A stretch of 64,000 nucleotides of DNA from Sulfuritalea sp. GTDB lineage: Bacteria > Pseudomonadota > Gammaproteobacteria > Burkholderiales > Rhodocyclaceae. The stretch is taken from NCBI GenBank assembly GCA_016716965.1, contig JADJUP010000008.1, forward strand, positions 1 through 64,000. The letters are read 5' to 3'. Both the position numbers and the translations under genes were made by a program. Under the pieces are notes generated by a model. That model had not been told where the DNA came from. It saw nothing but the letters and a program-made list of their open reading frames with translations, and did no database searches. This document shows positions 11,456 to 20,426 of the stretch, in pieces. Within the stretch, counting starts at the first letter, position 1, and each line of letters starts with the position of its first letter.

Positions 11456-11716
11456 CGAGAAGCAGAACCTCTATCGCATTTCGGCGGGCCGGAATCCTCG
11501 TACATCGCGCGACGTTTCACGCCTACGTAGATACCGCAGTTTGCAGCGTAATTTCCGGATGCACAAGAAGCGGCCTCTTTGAGAACATAGGCAAAAGGAA
11601 TCAGACTTGAAAATTAGTTTAAACGCTTGTTGACGCCGCATTTTAGCTGCGTTTGGGGCAGTCGTGGGCAGCCAAACCGTCAATAAATCAGTCATCTCTT
11701 GCTTGCATAAACATTT
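11456..11716. other. AT-richer divergent intergenic region between the FixJ-like regulator and cheR
   Basis: This 261-bp region drives two divergent transcripts. It is visibly more AT-rich than the surroundings from about 11560 onward. It holds one copy of the repeated 21-bp element at 11523-11543. A TAAATCAG-N11-TTGCATAA arrangement ends 7 bp before the cheR ATG; it matches only half of a sigma-28 consensus. No strong sigma-70 promoter could be picked by eye. Confidence 0.5.
11523..11543 (-). promoter_or_regulatory. Copy 1 of a shared 21-bp element containing CTACGTAG
   Basis: Read on the - strand the site is C-AAACTGCGGT-A-TCTACGTAG. The same element, differing at one base, occurs at 25136-25156. 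It contains the 8-bp palindrome CTACGTAG. Both copies are intergenic. Position upstream of a FixJ-like regulator suggests an operator, possibly for that regulator (inference). Confidence 0.5.
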
Positions 11717-12538
11717 ATGGCTGCATTCGACAATCCGGAAATCAGTACCGCCGAGTTCGCCCAGTTCCAGAAACTGATCTACCGCATTGCCGGAATCAGC
11801 CTGGCCGACTCGAAAAAGGTATTGCTGGCCGGGCGACTCGGGCGACGCTTGCGGCATCTCAATCTGCCGAGCTTCGGGGACTATTTCCGCCTGGTTTCCA
11901 GCGGCAACGAAGCCGACGAGTTGCAGACCATGGTCGACCTGCTGACCACCAACGAGACTTATTTCTTTCGCGAAGAAGCACATTTCGACTTCCTCGCGAA
12001 GACCATTGTTGGCGGCCACCCGCCGGGCAGCCCGTTCAATGTCTGGAGCGCGGCCTCGTCAACCGGCGAGGAGATCTACACCATTTCCTTCGTGCTGGCC
12101 GATACGCTTGGCATCGACGCGCAGTGGAGTGTCACCGGCTCGGACATCTCCACCGCGGTGCTCGCCACCGCGCAGCGCGGCCTGTACTGGCTCGACCGCA
12201 CGCGCGGCCTGCCACAGAACTATCTGCGCAAGTACTGCCTGAAGGGCGTGCGCAGCCAGGAAGGCGGCTTCATGATTGCGCCGGAGATCAAGCGCCACAC
12301 GCGCTTCCTGCAGGTCAACCTGAACCGTACACTACCCGCGCTGGGCAAGTTCCACGTCATTTTCCTGCGCAACGTCATGATCTATTTCGATTCCGAAACC
12401 AAGCGCCAGGTCGTCGCGCGACTGGTCGAGCAGTTGCATCCCGGCGGCTACTTCATCGTCGGCCATTCGGAAAGCCTCAACGGCTTGACGGACACGCTGC
12501 AAGCGGTCAAGCCGACCATTTATCGGTTGCCCGCCTGA
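11717..12538 (+). CDS. cheR: CheR chemoreceptor glutamate methyltransferase
   Basis: This 273-residue protein transfers a methyl group from S-adenosylmethionine to receptor glutamates for adaptation. The N-terminal helical domain covers residues 10-80 and contains TTNETYFFRE. The Rossmann-type catalytic domain follows, with the SAM-binding loop WSAASSTGEE and the LRNVMIYF motif. The start is fixed by an in-frame TAA at 11708-11710, yet no Shine-Dalgarno sequence is visible before the ATG. This could mean a leaderless or weakly translated message. It is the first gene of the main che operon, with cheB starting 3 bp after its stop. Confidence 0.95.
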   Translation: MAAFDNPEISTAEFAQFQKLIYRIAGISLADSKKVLLAGRLGRRLRHLNLPSFGDYFRLVSSGNEADELQTMVDLLTTNETYFFREEAHFDFLAKTIVGGHPPGSPFNVWSAASSTGEEIYTISFVLADTLGIDAQWSVTGSDISTAVLATAQRGLYWLDRTRGLPQNYLRKYCLKGVRSQEGGFMIAPEIKRHTRFLQVNLNRTLPALGKFHVIFLRNVMIYFDSETKRQVVARLVEQLHPGGYFIVGHSESLNGLTDTLQAVKPTIYRLPA

Positions 12539-12541
12539 GCC

Positions 12542-13621
12542 ATGGCAAACAAGATCAAGGTCATGATCGTCGACGACTCGGCCGTGGTTCGCCAGGTCAA
12601 CCGGGAGACGCTGGAACGCGAAGCCGACATCGAGGTTATCGGCGTTGCCTCGGACCCGCTGTATGCGCTGGACAAGATGAAGGCTCAATGGCCCGATGTG
12701 CTGGTGATCGACATCGAGATGCCGCGTATGGATGGGCTGACCTTTCTCAAGAAGATCATGAGCGAGCATCCGACGCCGACCATCGTCTGTTCATCGCTCG
12801 CCGAGAAGGGCGCCAGCGCAACCATGGACGCGCTGGCCGCCGGTGCGCTGGCGATCATTACCAAGCCCAAGCTGGGGGTGAAGCAGTTCCTCCAGGACGC
12901 CGGCAACGACCTGGTATCGGCCGTGCGCGCCGCGGCACGAGCCAACATGGGTCACCTCACCCGCGGCGCCGCACGCCCGCTCGCTTCGTCGCCCAAGCTC
13001 GGCATGGATGCCATGCTGGCCGCCCAGGCCGCCAGCACGCGCGCCATGGCGGAAACCACCGACCGCGTGGTCGCCATCGGCACCTCGACCGGCGGCACCC
13101 AGGCCCTGGAGGCGGTACTGACGAAGCTGCCCAACGTCGGCAGCGGCATCGTCATCGTCCAGCACATGCCGGAAAAATTCACCGCCATGTTCGCCGACCG
13201 CCTCAACAGCCTGTGCAAGCTGGAAGTTCGCGAAGCGCAGAATGGCGACCGCATCATGCCCGGCCGCGCCCTGATCGCACCGGGTGGCCGCCACATGATG
13301 CTCCGGCGCAGCGGTGCGCAGTATTACGTCGAGGTCGCCGACGGCCCCTTGGTCAATCGGCACAAGCCATCGGTCGATGTCCTGTTCCGCTCGGTGGCGC
13401 AGATCGCCGGACGCAACGCGTTGGGGGTGATCATGACCGGCATGGGCGACGACGGCGCGCGTGGCATGAAGGAAATGCACGACGCCGGCGCGCGCACAAT
13501 CGCAGAGGATGAATCGACCTGCATCGTGTTCGGCATGCCGAAAGAGGCCATCCGCATGGGTGGCGTGGATCGCATCGTGCCGCTCGATGCCATCCCCGCC
13601 GAGATCATCGCCTACGGCTGA
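12542..13621 (+). CDS. cheB: CheB chemotaxis response regulator methylesterase/deamidase
   Basis: This 359-residue CheB removes receptor methyl groups when phosphorylated by CheA. The receiver spans residues 5-125 with D11/D12, phosphorylation site D57 and K at TKPK. The C-terminal methylesterase has the catalytic serine S182 in IGTSTGG, H208 in IVQHMP and the aspartate at about 304 in [10 protein letters not shown]. All expected residues are present. The interdomain linker of about 40 residues is Ala/Arg-rich. It follows cheR directly and precedes cheD by 22 bp. Confidence 0.96.
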   Translation: MANKIKVMIVDDSAVVRQVNRETLEREADIEVIGVASDPLYALDKMKAQWPDVLVIDIEMPRMDGLTFLKKIMSEHPTPTIVCSSLAEKGASATMDALAAGALAIITKPKLGVKQFLQDAGNDLVSAVRAAARANMGHLTRGAARPLASSPKLGMDAMLAAQAASTRAMAETTDRVVAIGTSTGGTQALEAVLTKLPNVGSGIVIVQHMPEKFTAMFADRLNSLCKLEVREAQNGDRIMPGRALIAPGGRHMMLRRSGAQYYVEVADGPLVNRHKPSVDVLFRSVAQIAGRNALGVIMTGMGDDGARGMKEMHDAGARTIAEDESTCIVFGMPKEAIRMGGVDRIVPLDAIPAEIIAYG

Positions 13622-13643
13622 ACCATTCCAGGAATCCCGCACC

Positions 13644-14234
13644 ATGCCGCCCATCGACCACGACCCGAAAGACCTCGAACGCCGCGCCCGCAACATCAAT
13701 CCGGGCGGCTGGGCGGTCGAGACGGAACGGCCGATCACCACGCTGCTCGGCTCCTGCGTCGCCGTCTGCCTCTACGATCCCAAATTGCGCCTGGCGGGTA
13801 TGAACCATTTCCTGCTGCCCAGCCGCACCAAGACCGCCGGCGACGACACCGATGTGATCCTGGCCGGTGACTATTCGATGGAAGTGCTGCTGAATACCAT
13901 GCTGAGCAAGGGTGCTGCCAAACAGCGCATCATCGCCAAGGCCTTCGGCGGCGGCACCATCGTCACGTCGATCCTGATGGCAATCGGACAGCGCAATGCC
14001 GAATTCGCCCAGGATTGGCTGGAACGCGAAGGCATCCCGCTCGCCGCGAAGGATTTCGGTGGCGCCTGGTCGCGCAAGGTCCTGTTCACTCCGGACGGCG
14101 GTGACGCCTTCTGCCGCCGGCTGCCCATCAGCCAGCCCGGCGTGCAGGACGTGGTCAAGGCCGAGCGCGACTACGAACAGTCGCTGGCCCGCCCCACGCG
14201 GCCGGCGACCGAAAAGAAGATCGAACTTTTCTGA
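13644..14234 (+). CDS. cheD: CheD chemoreceptor glutamine deamidase
   Basis: This 196-residue CheD converts specific receptor glutamines to glutamate. The catalytic cysteine is C38 in TTLLGSCVAVCLYDP and the partner histidine is H55 in LAGMNHFLLP, both in their expected contexts. The ATG is preferred because AGGA lies about 11 bases upstream. An upstream in-frame extension exists but has no CheD similarity and overlaps cheB. The C-terminal 30 residues are basic and ordinary. Gene order cheR-cheB-cheD differs from the commoner cheR-cheD-cheB order. Confidence 0.95.
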   Translation: MPPIDHDPKDLERRARNINPGGWAVETERPITTLLGSCVAVCLYDPKLRLAGMNHFLLPSRTKTAGDDTDVILAGDYSMEVLLNTMLSKGAAKQRIIAKAFGGGTIVTSILMAIGQRNAEFAQDWLEREGIPLAAKDFGGAWSRKVLFTPDGGDAFCRRLPISQPGVQDVVKAERDYEQSLARPTRPATEKKIELF

Positions 14235-14242
14235 CGGCGGCC

Positions 14243-15148
14243 ATGAACACACCTACGCAAACGCAGGAATCCGGCACCGCCGGCTCCGGTGAAGGAACTC
14301 CGATGAACGTGCAAGCGATCCTGGAAAGCGTCGCCGCGAGCGCCGGCAGCGACGAACTGGTATTTCCGACCACTACGGAAATGGCGCTGAAAGTGCAGCG
14401 GGTGCTCGACGATCCGGATTGTTCCATCGACCAGTTGGCCAAGCTGGTGCAGGCCGACCCGCTACTGGCGGCACGCGTCGTCGCGGTCGCCAACTCGGTG
14501 ATCTACAACCGCTCGGGCCGCGCGATCGCCGATGTGCGCAATGCCGTTTCCCGGCTCGGCTTCAATACGCTACGGGTACTTGCAGCCGCAGTGGTGGTGC
14601 GACAGATGGAAGGCATGGCGCGCACTCCTGCCCACCGCGAACTGGCGGTGCGCCTGTGGCATCACACGGCGCACGTCGCCGCCCTGGCGCAGGTGATCGC
14701 GCGCCGCTTCACCCATGTCGACCCGGACACGGCCTTTTTCGCCGGCATCATCCACGAGGTCGGCGCGTTCTACCTGATTTCCCGCGCCGCAAAGTATCCG
14801 GGCCTGCTGGAAGCCGAGCACGGCACCCTGCTGGCCTGGGAGGAAGGCGGCGCCGCGCTGATCGGACGCGCGGTACTGAAGCGCCTTGGCGCGCCCGCGC
14901 CGGTGATGGAAGCGATCGAGGGCATGTGGCAGGGCTACCTCGCCATGCCGCCGCAATCACTGGCGGACACGCTGCTGCTGGCCGACTGCCTGGCGCCGAT
15001 GGAATCACCGCTGTCCCAGCTCGCCGGCAAGGGCCGCGAAGGCACGGAGGCAAGAATCGATGTCGCGCTGGACGATCAGACCCTGAGCAGCATGCTCGAA
15101 GAATCGGCGGCCGAGGTCGAATCGCTGATCGGCGCGCTGCAAAGCTGA
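14243..15148 (+). CDS. HDOD-domain signalling protein in the che operon
   Basis: This protein has 301 residues. An HDOD domain, an HD-related fold usually without catalytic metal ligands, covers about residues 40-240, with signatures FPTTTEMALKVQRVL, SRLGFNTLR and HHTAHVAALAQVIARRF. HDOD proteins act in signalling scaffolds and in c-di-GMP-linked or chemotaxis-linked control in other bacteria, but no reaction is established for most. The gene starts 8 bp after cheD and lies 35 bp before the tandem cheV, so it is cotranscribed with chemotaxis genes. The partner could be CheV, CheA or a receptor; the sequence does not say. The N-terminal 25 residues are Gly/Thr-rich and probably disordered. Confidence 0.88.
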   Translation: MNTPTQTQESGTAGSGEGTPMNVQAILESVAASAGSDELVFPTTTEMALKVQRVLDDPDCSIDQLAKLVQADPLLAARVVAVANSVIYNRSGRAIADVRNAVSRLGFNTLRVLAAAVVVRQMEGMARTPAHRELAVRLWHHTAHVAALAQVIARRFTHVDPDTAFFAGIIHEVGAFYLISRAAKYPGLLEAEHGTLLAWEEGGAALIGRAVLKRLGAPAPVMEAIEGMWQGYLAMPPQSLADTLLLADCLAPMESPLSQLAGKGREGTEARIDVALDDQTLSSMLEESAAEVESLIGALQS

Positions 15149-15183
15149 GCCATGGCGCAACGAGGTATAGCGAAAGGCACGAC

Positions 15184-17127
15184 ATGTCCCAACTGCTGAA
15201 AGATATCGACGCGCGAACCCGCCTGGCGGGAACCAACAAACTCGAAATCCTCCTGTTTTCGCTGGGCGAGGATCCGCGCAACAACCGTCGCGAGACCTTC
15301 GGCATCAACGTGTTCAAGGTGCGCGAGGTGATGGGCACGCCGCCGATCACGGTGGTGCCGGAGATGGCTGCCGCCGTGAAAGGCATGGTCAGCCTGCGCG
15401 GCGCGCTGGTGCCGGTGATCGACCTCTCCGATTACGCCGGCATCGCGACGGAAGTACCGCGCGAGATCATGATCGTCACGGAATACAACCATCATACACA
15501 GGGCTTTCTGGTCGAATCGGTAGACACCATCCTGCGCCTGGACTGGTCCCAGATGCGCGTTCCGCCGGAAATGCTTACCAGCCAGATGGGCGGCCTGGTG
15601 ACGGCGGTCACCGAACTGCCCGACGGTCGCCTGGTCATGTTGCTCGACGTCGAGCGAATCCTGGCGGAAACAGTCAAGCCCGACGAGACCCAGTTCGCCA
15701 ACATTCCGGCGCTGGAGCGCAACGACCTCACGGTTCTGTTCGCCGACGATTCCTCGGTGGCGCGAGGTCAGATCCAGCGCACCCTGGAGGCGATGGGCGT
15801 AAACGCCATCAGTGCGGTAAATGGACGTGCGGCGTGGGATGAACTGCGCCGCATCGCCGACCAGGCGGACCGGGCCCGCCGACCGGCAAAGGATTACATC
15901 CAGCTCATCCTGACCGACGTCGAGATGCCGGAGATGGATGGCTACCTGCTGACACGCAACGTCAAGGCCGATCCGCGCTTCATCGGCATTCCGGTCCTGA
16001 TGCATTCGTCGCTGTCATCCGCGTCCAACCAGCAGCTCGGCCACTCGGTGGGCGTCGACGAGTACATTCCGAAATTCGAACCGCATCGCCTCTCCGAAAC
16101 ACTGGCGCGCCTGCTGGTGGGCGCGCATCAGGAGCCCGACGACGCAGGATCGTCCAGTGCGCCGACGAGTTCGCTGCCGGCCTTGCGCGCTTCGGGCGGC
16201 ATGCTCGACAGCGTCGACGCGCGTACCCGCCTCGCCGGTTCCAACCGGATGGAGATCCTGCTGTTTTCCCTCGGCACCAACGAACTGTTCGGCATAAACG
16301 TGTTCAAGGTGCGCGAAGTCAGCGACACGCCCGACATCACCCGCACGCCGAACATGCCCTTCGGCGTGGAAGGACTCATCAGCCTGCGCGGCAGCGTGAT
16401 CCCGGTGCTGTCGCTGGCCGGCGCCATGAAGCTGGAGGATGCCCCTCCGGGCCGCGGCGGATCGATGCTGGTCACCGAATACAACAAGCGCAACCTGGGT
16501 TTTCTGGTGCATGACGTAGACCGCATCATCCGCGTGGACTGGGAAAAGGTGCGCGCTTCGGAGGCGAACGGGGCCGGGGCCGGGGGCTACATCCTGGCGA
16601 TCACGGAACTGGACGACGGACGCCTGGTTTCGATCCTCGACGTGGAACAGATCATGGCCGACACCTTCGGCGAAGCCGTGGTCGGCCAGATCGACCCGAT
16701 GGTCGATGGCCATGAGATCAATGTGTTCTTCGTGGACGATTCGCTGGTCGCGCGCAAGAAAATCGCGGAGGTCCTCGACAAGCTCGCGGTGCACCACAAG
16801 TTTGCGCAGAACGGGATGGAAGCCTGGACCCGGCTTTCGGGCATGGCGTCCCATGCCCAGCAGGTCGGACGCAGCGTGCGCGAGGAACTGGACCTGATCC
16901 TGGTCGACGCCGAAATGCCTGAAATGGACGGCTATGTGCTGACCCGCAACATCAAGTCCGACAAACGCTTTGACGGGATTCCCGTGGTGATGCACTCTTC
17001 GCTTTCGTCCCAGGCCAATCACGCCATGGGCAGGAGCGTGGGCGTGGATGCCTACGTGGCGAAATTCGATGCCGAAGCGCTGGCGCAGACGCTGCGTTCG
17101 CAATTGCTCAGGCATGCAACGAACTGA
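15184..17127 (+). CDS. cheV: Tandem CheV: CheW-REC-CheW-REC chemotaxis coupling protein
   Basis: This 647-residue protein is two complete CheV units in one chain. Each unit has a CheW-like coupling domain followed by a phosphorylatable receiver. Both CheW halves open with DARTRLAG(T/S)N and carry FGINVFKVREV. The first receiver has D245 in LTDVEMPEMDG and the second D575 in LVDAEMPEMDG. Ordinary CheV is about 300-330 residues, so this is double length through internal duplication. The receivers probably act as phosphate sinks or adaptation switches in the array. A Pro/Ser/Ala linker of about 30 residues separates the halves. The halves are clearly diverged, so the duplication is not recent. 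It is followed by cheY after 14 bp. Confidence 0.95.
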   Translation: MSQLLKDIDARTRLAGTNKLEILLFSLGEDPRNNRRETFGINVFKVREVMGTPPITVVPEMAAAVKGMVSLRGALVPVIDLSDYAGIATEVPREIMIVTEYNHHTQGFLVESVDTILRLDWSQMRVPPEMLTSQMGGLVTAVTELPDGRLVMLLDVERILAETVKPDETQFANIPALERNDLTVLFADDSSVARGQIQRTLEAMGVNAISAVNGRAAWDELRRIADQADRARRPAKDYIQLILTDVEMPEMDGYLLTRNVKADPRFIGIPVLMHSSLSSASNQQLGHSVGVDEYIPKFEPHRLSETLARLLVGAHQEPDDAGSSSAPTSSLPALRASGGMLDSVDARTRLAGSNRMEILLFSLGTNELFGINVFKVREVSDTPDITRTPNMPFGVEGLISLRGSVIPVLSLAGAMKLEDAPPGRGGSMLVTEYNKRNLGFLVHDVDRIIRVDWEKVRASEANGAGAGGYILAITELDDGRLVSILDVEQIMADTFGEAVVGQIDPMVDGHEINVFFVDDSLVARKKIAEVLDKLAVHHKFAQNGMEAWTRLSGMASHAQQVGRSVREELDLILVDAEMPEMDGYVLTRNIKSDKRFDGIPVVMHSSLSSQANHAMGRSVGVDAYVAKFDAEALAQTLRSQLLRHATN

Positions 17128-17141
17128 AATAGAGGCAAAAC

Positions 17142-17543
17142 ATGGCAATTGATCCAAGCAAACTCAAATTCCTCGTCGTCGACGACTTCTCGACCATGCG
17201 CCGCATCGTGCGCAACCTGCTCAAGGAACTCGGCTATGCCAACGCTGACGAGGCAGAAGACGGCGCGGTCGCATTGCAGCGGCTCAAGGCAGGCGGCATC
17301 GACTTCATCGTCACCGACTGGAACATGCCGAACATGGACGGGCTGGCCCTGCTTCAGGCCGTACGCGCCGATCCCGCCCTGAAGCACCTGCCGGTACTGA
17401 TGATCACGGCCGAAGCCAAGCGCGAAAACATCATCCAGGCCGCGCAGGCCGGAGCCTCAGGTTACATCGTCAAGCCCTTCACTGCGGCGACCCTGGGCGA
17501 AAAGCTCACCAAGATATTCGAGAAGCTGGGATGGAATGCCTGA
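17142..17543 (+). CDS. cheY: CheY chemotaxis response regulator
   Basis: This 133-residue single-domain receiver binds the flagellar switch when phosphorylated by CheA. All active-site residues are visible: D14/D15 in VVDDFS, D59 in [11 protein letters not shown]88 in MITAEA and K110 in IVKPF. The sequence is highly typical of CheY serving a FliM-type switch. An AGAGGCAAA ribosome site precedes the ATG. It lies between the tandem cheV and cheZ, with 32 bp to the latter. Confidence 0.97.
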   Translation: MAIDPSKLKFLVVDDFSTMRRIVRNLLKELGYANADEAEDGAVALQRLKAGGIDFIVTDWNMPNMDGLALLQAVRADPALKHLPVLMITAEAKRENIIQAAQAGASGYIVKPFTAATLGEKLTKIFEKLGWNA

Positions 17544-17575
17544 CGGCATTCGCAACGCAACCGGGAAACCGTACC

Positions 17576-18447
17576 ATGGCAAATCCACTCGCACACGACG
17601 ACGGCAGCGATTCCGCCGACCTGCAGGCCCTGTTCGACAGCATCGCAGCCGGTGCCGCGCCGGTGCCCGAACCGGTGCCGCCCCCGCGGCACCGGCGCCG
17701 ACGGCAATGCAATCCGATAGCGGCGACTCGGACGATCTGCAGGCGCTGTTCGATAGCGTGAGCCAGGCTCAGGCGCCCGCTGCCGCCGTGCCGCCAGCGA
17801 CCGAAGGGAGTCCCTGTGGAGCGCCGACTTCTGAAGGCGCTCCACAGGACGCCGTGTTCAACGGCATCGGCCAGCTCGCCCGCCAGTTGCACGACAGCCT
17901 GCGCGGCCTGGGCATGGATCAATTGCTGGAAGATTCCGCGCGCCAGATCCCCGACGCGCGCGAGCGCCTTTCCTACATCGCGCAGATGACCGAACAGGCC
18001 GCCTCGCGCGTGCTCAACGCCACCGACATCGCGCGACCGTTGCAGGACGACCTGCTGGCACGCTCGCAGGCGTTGGGCGAGCGTTGGGAGCGGATGTTCG
18101 CCAACCAGTTGTCGGTGGACGAGTTCAAGGCGCTGGCCAGCGACAGCCGCGGCTACTTCGCGCTGGCGCCGGAAAAGCTCAGGCTGACCAACGAGCAGCT
18201 CATGGAAATCATGATGGCGCAGGATTTCCAGGACCTGACCGGCCAGGTCATCAAGAAAGTCGTCGAAATGGTGCAGGGACTGGAAACGCAGTTGCTGGGA
18301 CTTCTGCTCCAGGCCATGCCGCCGGAGCGCAAGGTCGAAGCCCCGGAAGGACTGCTCAATGGCCCGGTGATCCGCCCTGAGGGGCGCGTCGACGTCGTCA
18401 GCAACCAGGCGCAGGTGGACGACCTGCTGGAAAGCCTGGGATTCTGA
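17576..18447 (+). CDS. cheZ: CheZ CheY-P phosphatase, frame-broken near the N terminus and carrying a repeat-derived insert
   Basis: CheZ dephosphorylates CheY-P. The core is intact: the first long helix (LARQLHDSLRGL), the catalytic glutamine in QDFQDLTGQVIKK, and the C-terminal CheY-binding tail VDDLLESLGF. The ATG lies 32 bp after cheY. The frame breaks at about 17685-17695, in a run of five C residues, and one added C restores a continuous protein of about 290 residues. Most likely this is a homopolymer sequencing error. The N-terminal linker holds two copies of DLQALFDS, one on each side of the break. It then runs through a palindromic repeat element at 17792-17850 that codes in frame for a Gly/Ala/Pro/Glu-rich peptide. 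The element has a second copy at 45630. Confidence 0.9.
17792..17850 (+). repeat. Dispersed palindromic repeat element inside cheZ
   Basis: A 40-nt segment (17792-17831) matches 45630-45669 at 36 of 40 positions. Here it continues into a perfect 13-bp inverted repeat: CCTGTGGAGCGCC at 17813-17825, a 10-base loop, and GGCGCTCCACAGG at 17836-17848. It lies inside the cheZ reading frame, between the N-terminal motif region and the phosphatase helices, and does not stop translation. It looks like a REP-type element that inserted into a tolerant linker. Confidence 0.65.
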
Positions 18448-18473
18448 ACATGCGCTTTCACTAGGAGTCCGTC

Positions 18474-20393
18474 ATGAGCAATTTCGAGGGAATGGAAGAC
18501 CTGCTGCAGGATTTCCTGGTCGAAGCGGGCGAACTGCTGGCCGGCGTCGACAACAAGCTGATCGACCTCGAGCAGAACCCGAGCGACCACGCCCTGCTTA
18601 ACGAAATATTTCGCGGTTTCCACACCATAAAGGGCGGCGCCGGATTCCTCAACGCCACGGAACTGGTCACCCTGTGCCACCTGACCGAAAACCTCTTCGA
18701 TCGCCTGCGCAAAAACGAACTGCAGGTGACCGGCGAAAACATGGACGTGATACTTGCCGCGACGGCGGCAGTGCGCGGCATGTTCGACATGCTCGAACGC
18801 GGGCTGCAACCCAATGCGGCCGACCCGGCGCTGCTGGCCGACCTGAAGGCCGCGCTGGCCGGGCAGGCACCGGCGGCTGCCAATGCACCGGTGCCCGCCG
18901 CGCCCCCTCCGGCCGCCGGCGCCGCCGCAGCGCCGATGGTAGCCGGCGATGGCGGACCGGACTGGAACACCCTCTTCGCCGCCATTGCGACGCCACCAGC
19001 GGTGGTGTCGGCAACGGGCGCCGTCCCCGCCGCAATGCCGGGTTCCACTGCCGTTGCGGAAAAGACTCCGGACGCCATCGTCAATGCCGCAATCGGCCGC
19101 CGCGCAGGCGACAAGCCGGGCGCTGCGGCGCCGGCAGGACGCCGCGACAGCGAGAAGGCCCGCGACATGTCGATCCGGGTGGACACCGTTCGCCTCGACC
19201 AGGTGCTCAACCTTTCCGGCGAAATCGGCCTCACCAAGAATCGCCTGAACGCACTGCGCACCGACATCATCAGCGGCCGCACCGATACCGAAACCCTGCA
19301 TGCACTGGACCAGGCAATCAGCCAGCTCGACCTTCTGGTCTCGGACATGCAAAACGCGGTGATGAAAACCCGCATGCAACCGGTCGGCCGCCTGTTCCAG
19401 AAGTATCCGCGCATCGCCCGTGACCTGGCCCGCAGCCTCGGCAAGGATGTGGAACTGCTGCTGATCGGAGAAGAAACCGAGATCGACAAGACGATGATCG
19501 ACGATCTCGGCGATCCGATCATCCACCTGATCCGCAATGCGGTCGACCACGGCATCGAGTCACCCGAGGAACGCCGCGCCGCCGGCAAGCCGGCGAAGTC
19601 CCATGTCCGCCTGGAAGCCCGACAGGAAGGCGACCACATCGTGATTCTGATCGCCGATGACGGGCGCGGCATGAACCCTGAGCGCCTGCGCGCCAAGGCG
19701 GTCGAGAAGGGGCTGATCACCATCGACGAAGCCAACTCGATGGACGAAAGGCAAAGCTTCGAACTGATTCTGCTCCCCGGATTCTCGACCAAGGACGTCG
19801 CCTCCGACGTATCCGGTCGCGGCGTCGGCATGGACGTGGTCAAGACCAACATCCAGCGCATGAAAGGCAACATCGCCATCAAATCCACTGCGGGACGCGG
19901 CTCGACCTTCGTCATCTCGCTGCCGCTGACGCTGGCGATCCTGCCGGTACTGCTGGTGCAACTCGGCGAACAGCCCTTTGCCGTGCCGCTTTCGCTGGTG
20001 CGCGAGATCATGCCCATCCAGCCCTCCGCCATCCAGGAAGTCGGTGGTCGGGCGACCATGGTGGTGCGCGGCGAAGTGCTGCCGATGTATCCGCTGTCCC
20101 ACCTGCTGGGATGGCCGGCCGAGCGTCCGCCGGGCTTCGGCGTGCTGATGCAGACGTCGGAACACTCCTCCTTCATCGTCGCCATCGACGGATTCATGGG
20201 GCGCGAGGATGCCGTGATCAAGTCGCTAGACGACTTCCGTCCCAAGGGCGTCTCCGGCGTCACGACACTGTCCAACGGCAAAATCGTGCTGATCCTCGAC
20301 ATGAAGGAGTTGTTCGCCATGGGTGGCCATTCGCGCGGCGTGCCACGTTCCGCATTCTTTCCCGTCGAGGAAAGGGTCGCCGCCGCCGGATGA
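18474..20393 (+). CDS. cheA: CheA chemotaxis histidine kinase without a recognisable P2 domain
   Basis: This 639-residue kinase autophosphorylates and passes phosphate to CheY, CheB and probably the CheV receivers. The Hpt P1 domain holds H50 in FHTIKGGAGF. Residues 115-235 are an Ala/Pro-rich linker where the P2 CheY/CheB-docking domain would normally lie. P3 dimerisation helices follow (VLNLSGEIGLTKNRL). The P4 ATP-binding domain shows HLIRNAVDHGIE, DDGRGM and GRGVGMDVV. P5 is CheW-like and runs to the C terminus. A short motif, DWNTLFAAIA at 163-172 in the linker, resembles the repeated CheZ motif. AGGAG precedes the ATG, 26 bp after cheZ. Confidence 0.96.
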   Translation: MSNFEGMEDLLQDFLVEAGELLAGVDNKLIDLEQNPSDHALLNEIFRGFHTIKGGAGFLNATELVTLCHLTENLFDRLRKNELQVTGENMDVILAATAAVRGMFDMLERGLQPNAADPALLADLKAALAGQAPAAANAPVPAAPPPAAGAAAAPMVAGDGGPDWNTLFAAIATPPAVVSATGAVPAAMPGSTAVAEKTPDAIVNAAIGRRAGDKPGAAAPAGRRDSEKARDMSIRVDTVRLDQVLNLSGEIGLTKNRLNALRTDIISGRTDTETLHALDQAISQLDLLVSDMQNAVMKTRMQPVGRLFQKYPRIARDLARSLGKDVELLLIGEETEIDKTMIDDLGDPIIHLIRNAVDHGIESPEERRAAGKPAKSHVRLEARQEGDHIVILIADDGRGMNPERLRAKAVEKGLITIDEANSMDERQSFELILLPGFSTKDVASDVSGRGVGMDVVKTNIQRMKGNIAIKSTAGRGSTFVISLPLTLAILPVLLVQLGEQPFAVPLSLVREIMPIQPSAIQEVGGRATMVVRGEVLPMYPLSHLLGWPAERPPGFGVLMQTSEHSSFIVAIDGFMGREDAVIKSLDDFRPKGVSGVTTLSNGKIVLILDMKELFAMGGHSRGVPRSAFFPVEERVAAAG

Positions 20394-20426
20394 GTCTGCG
20401 GCAACGATGCTGACCGCCGCCCCGGC

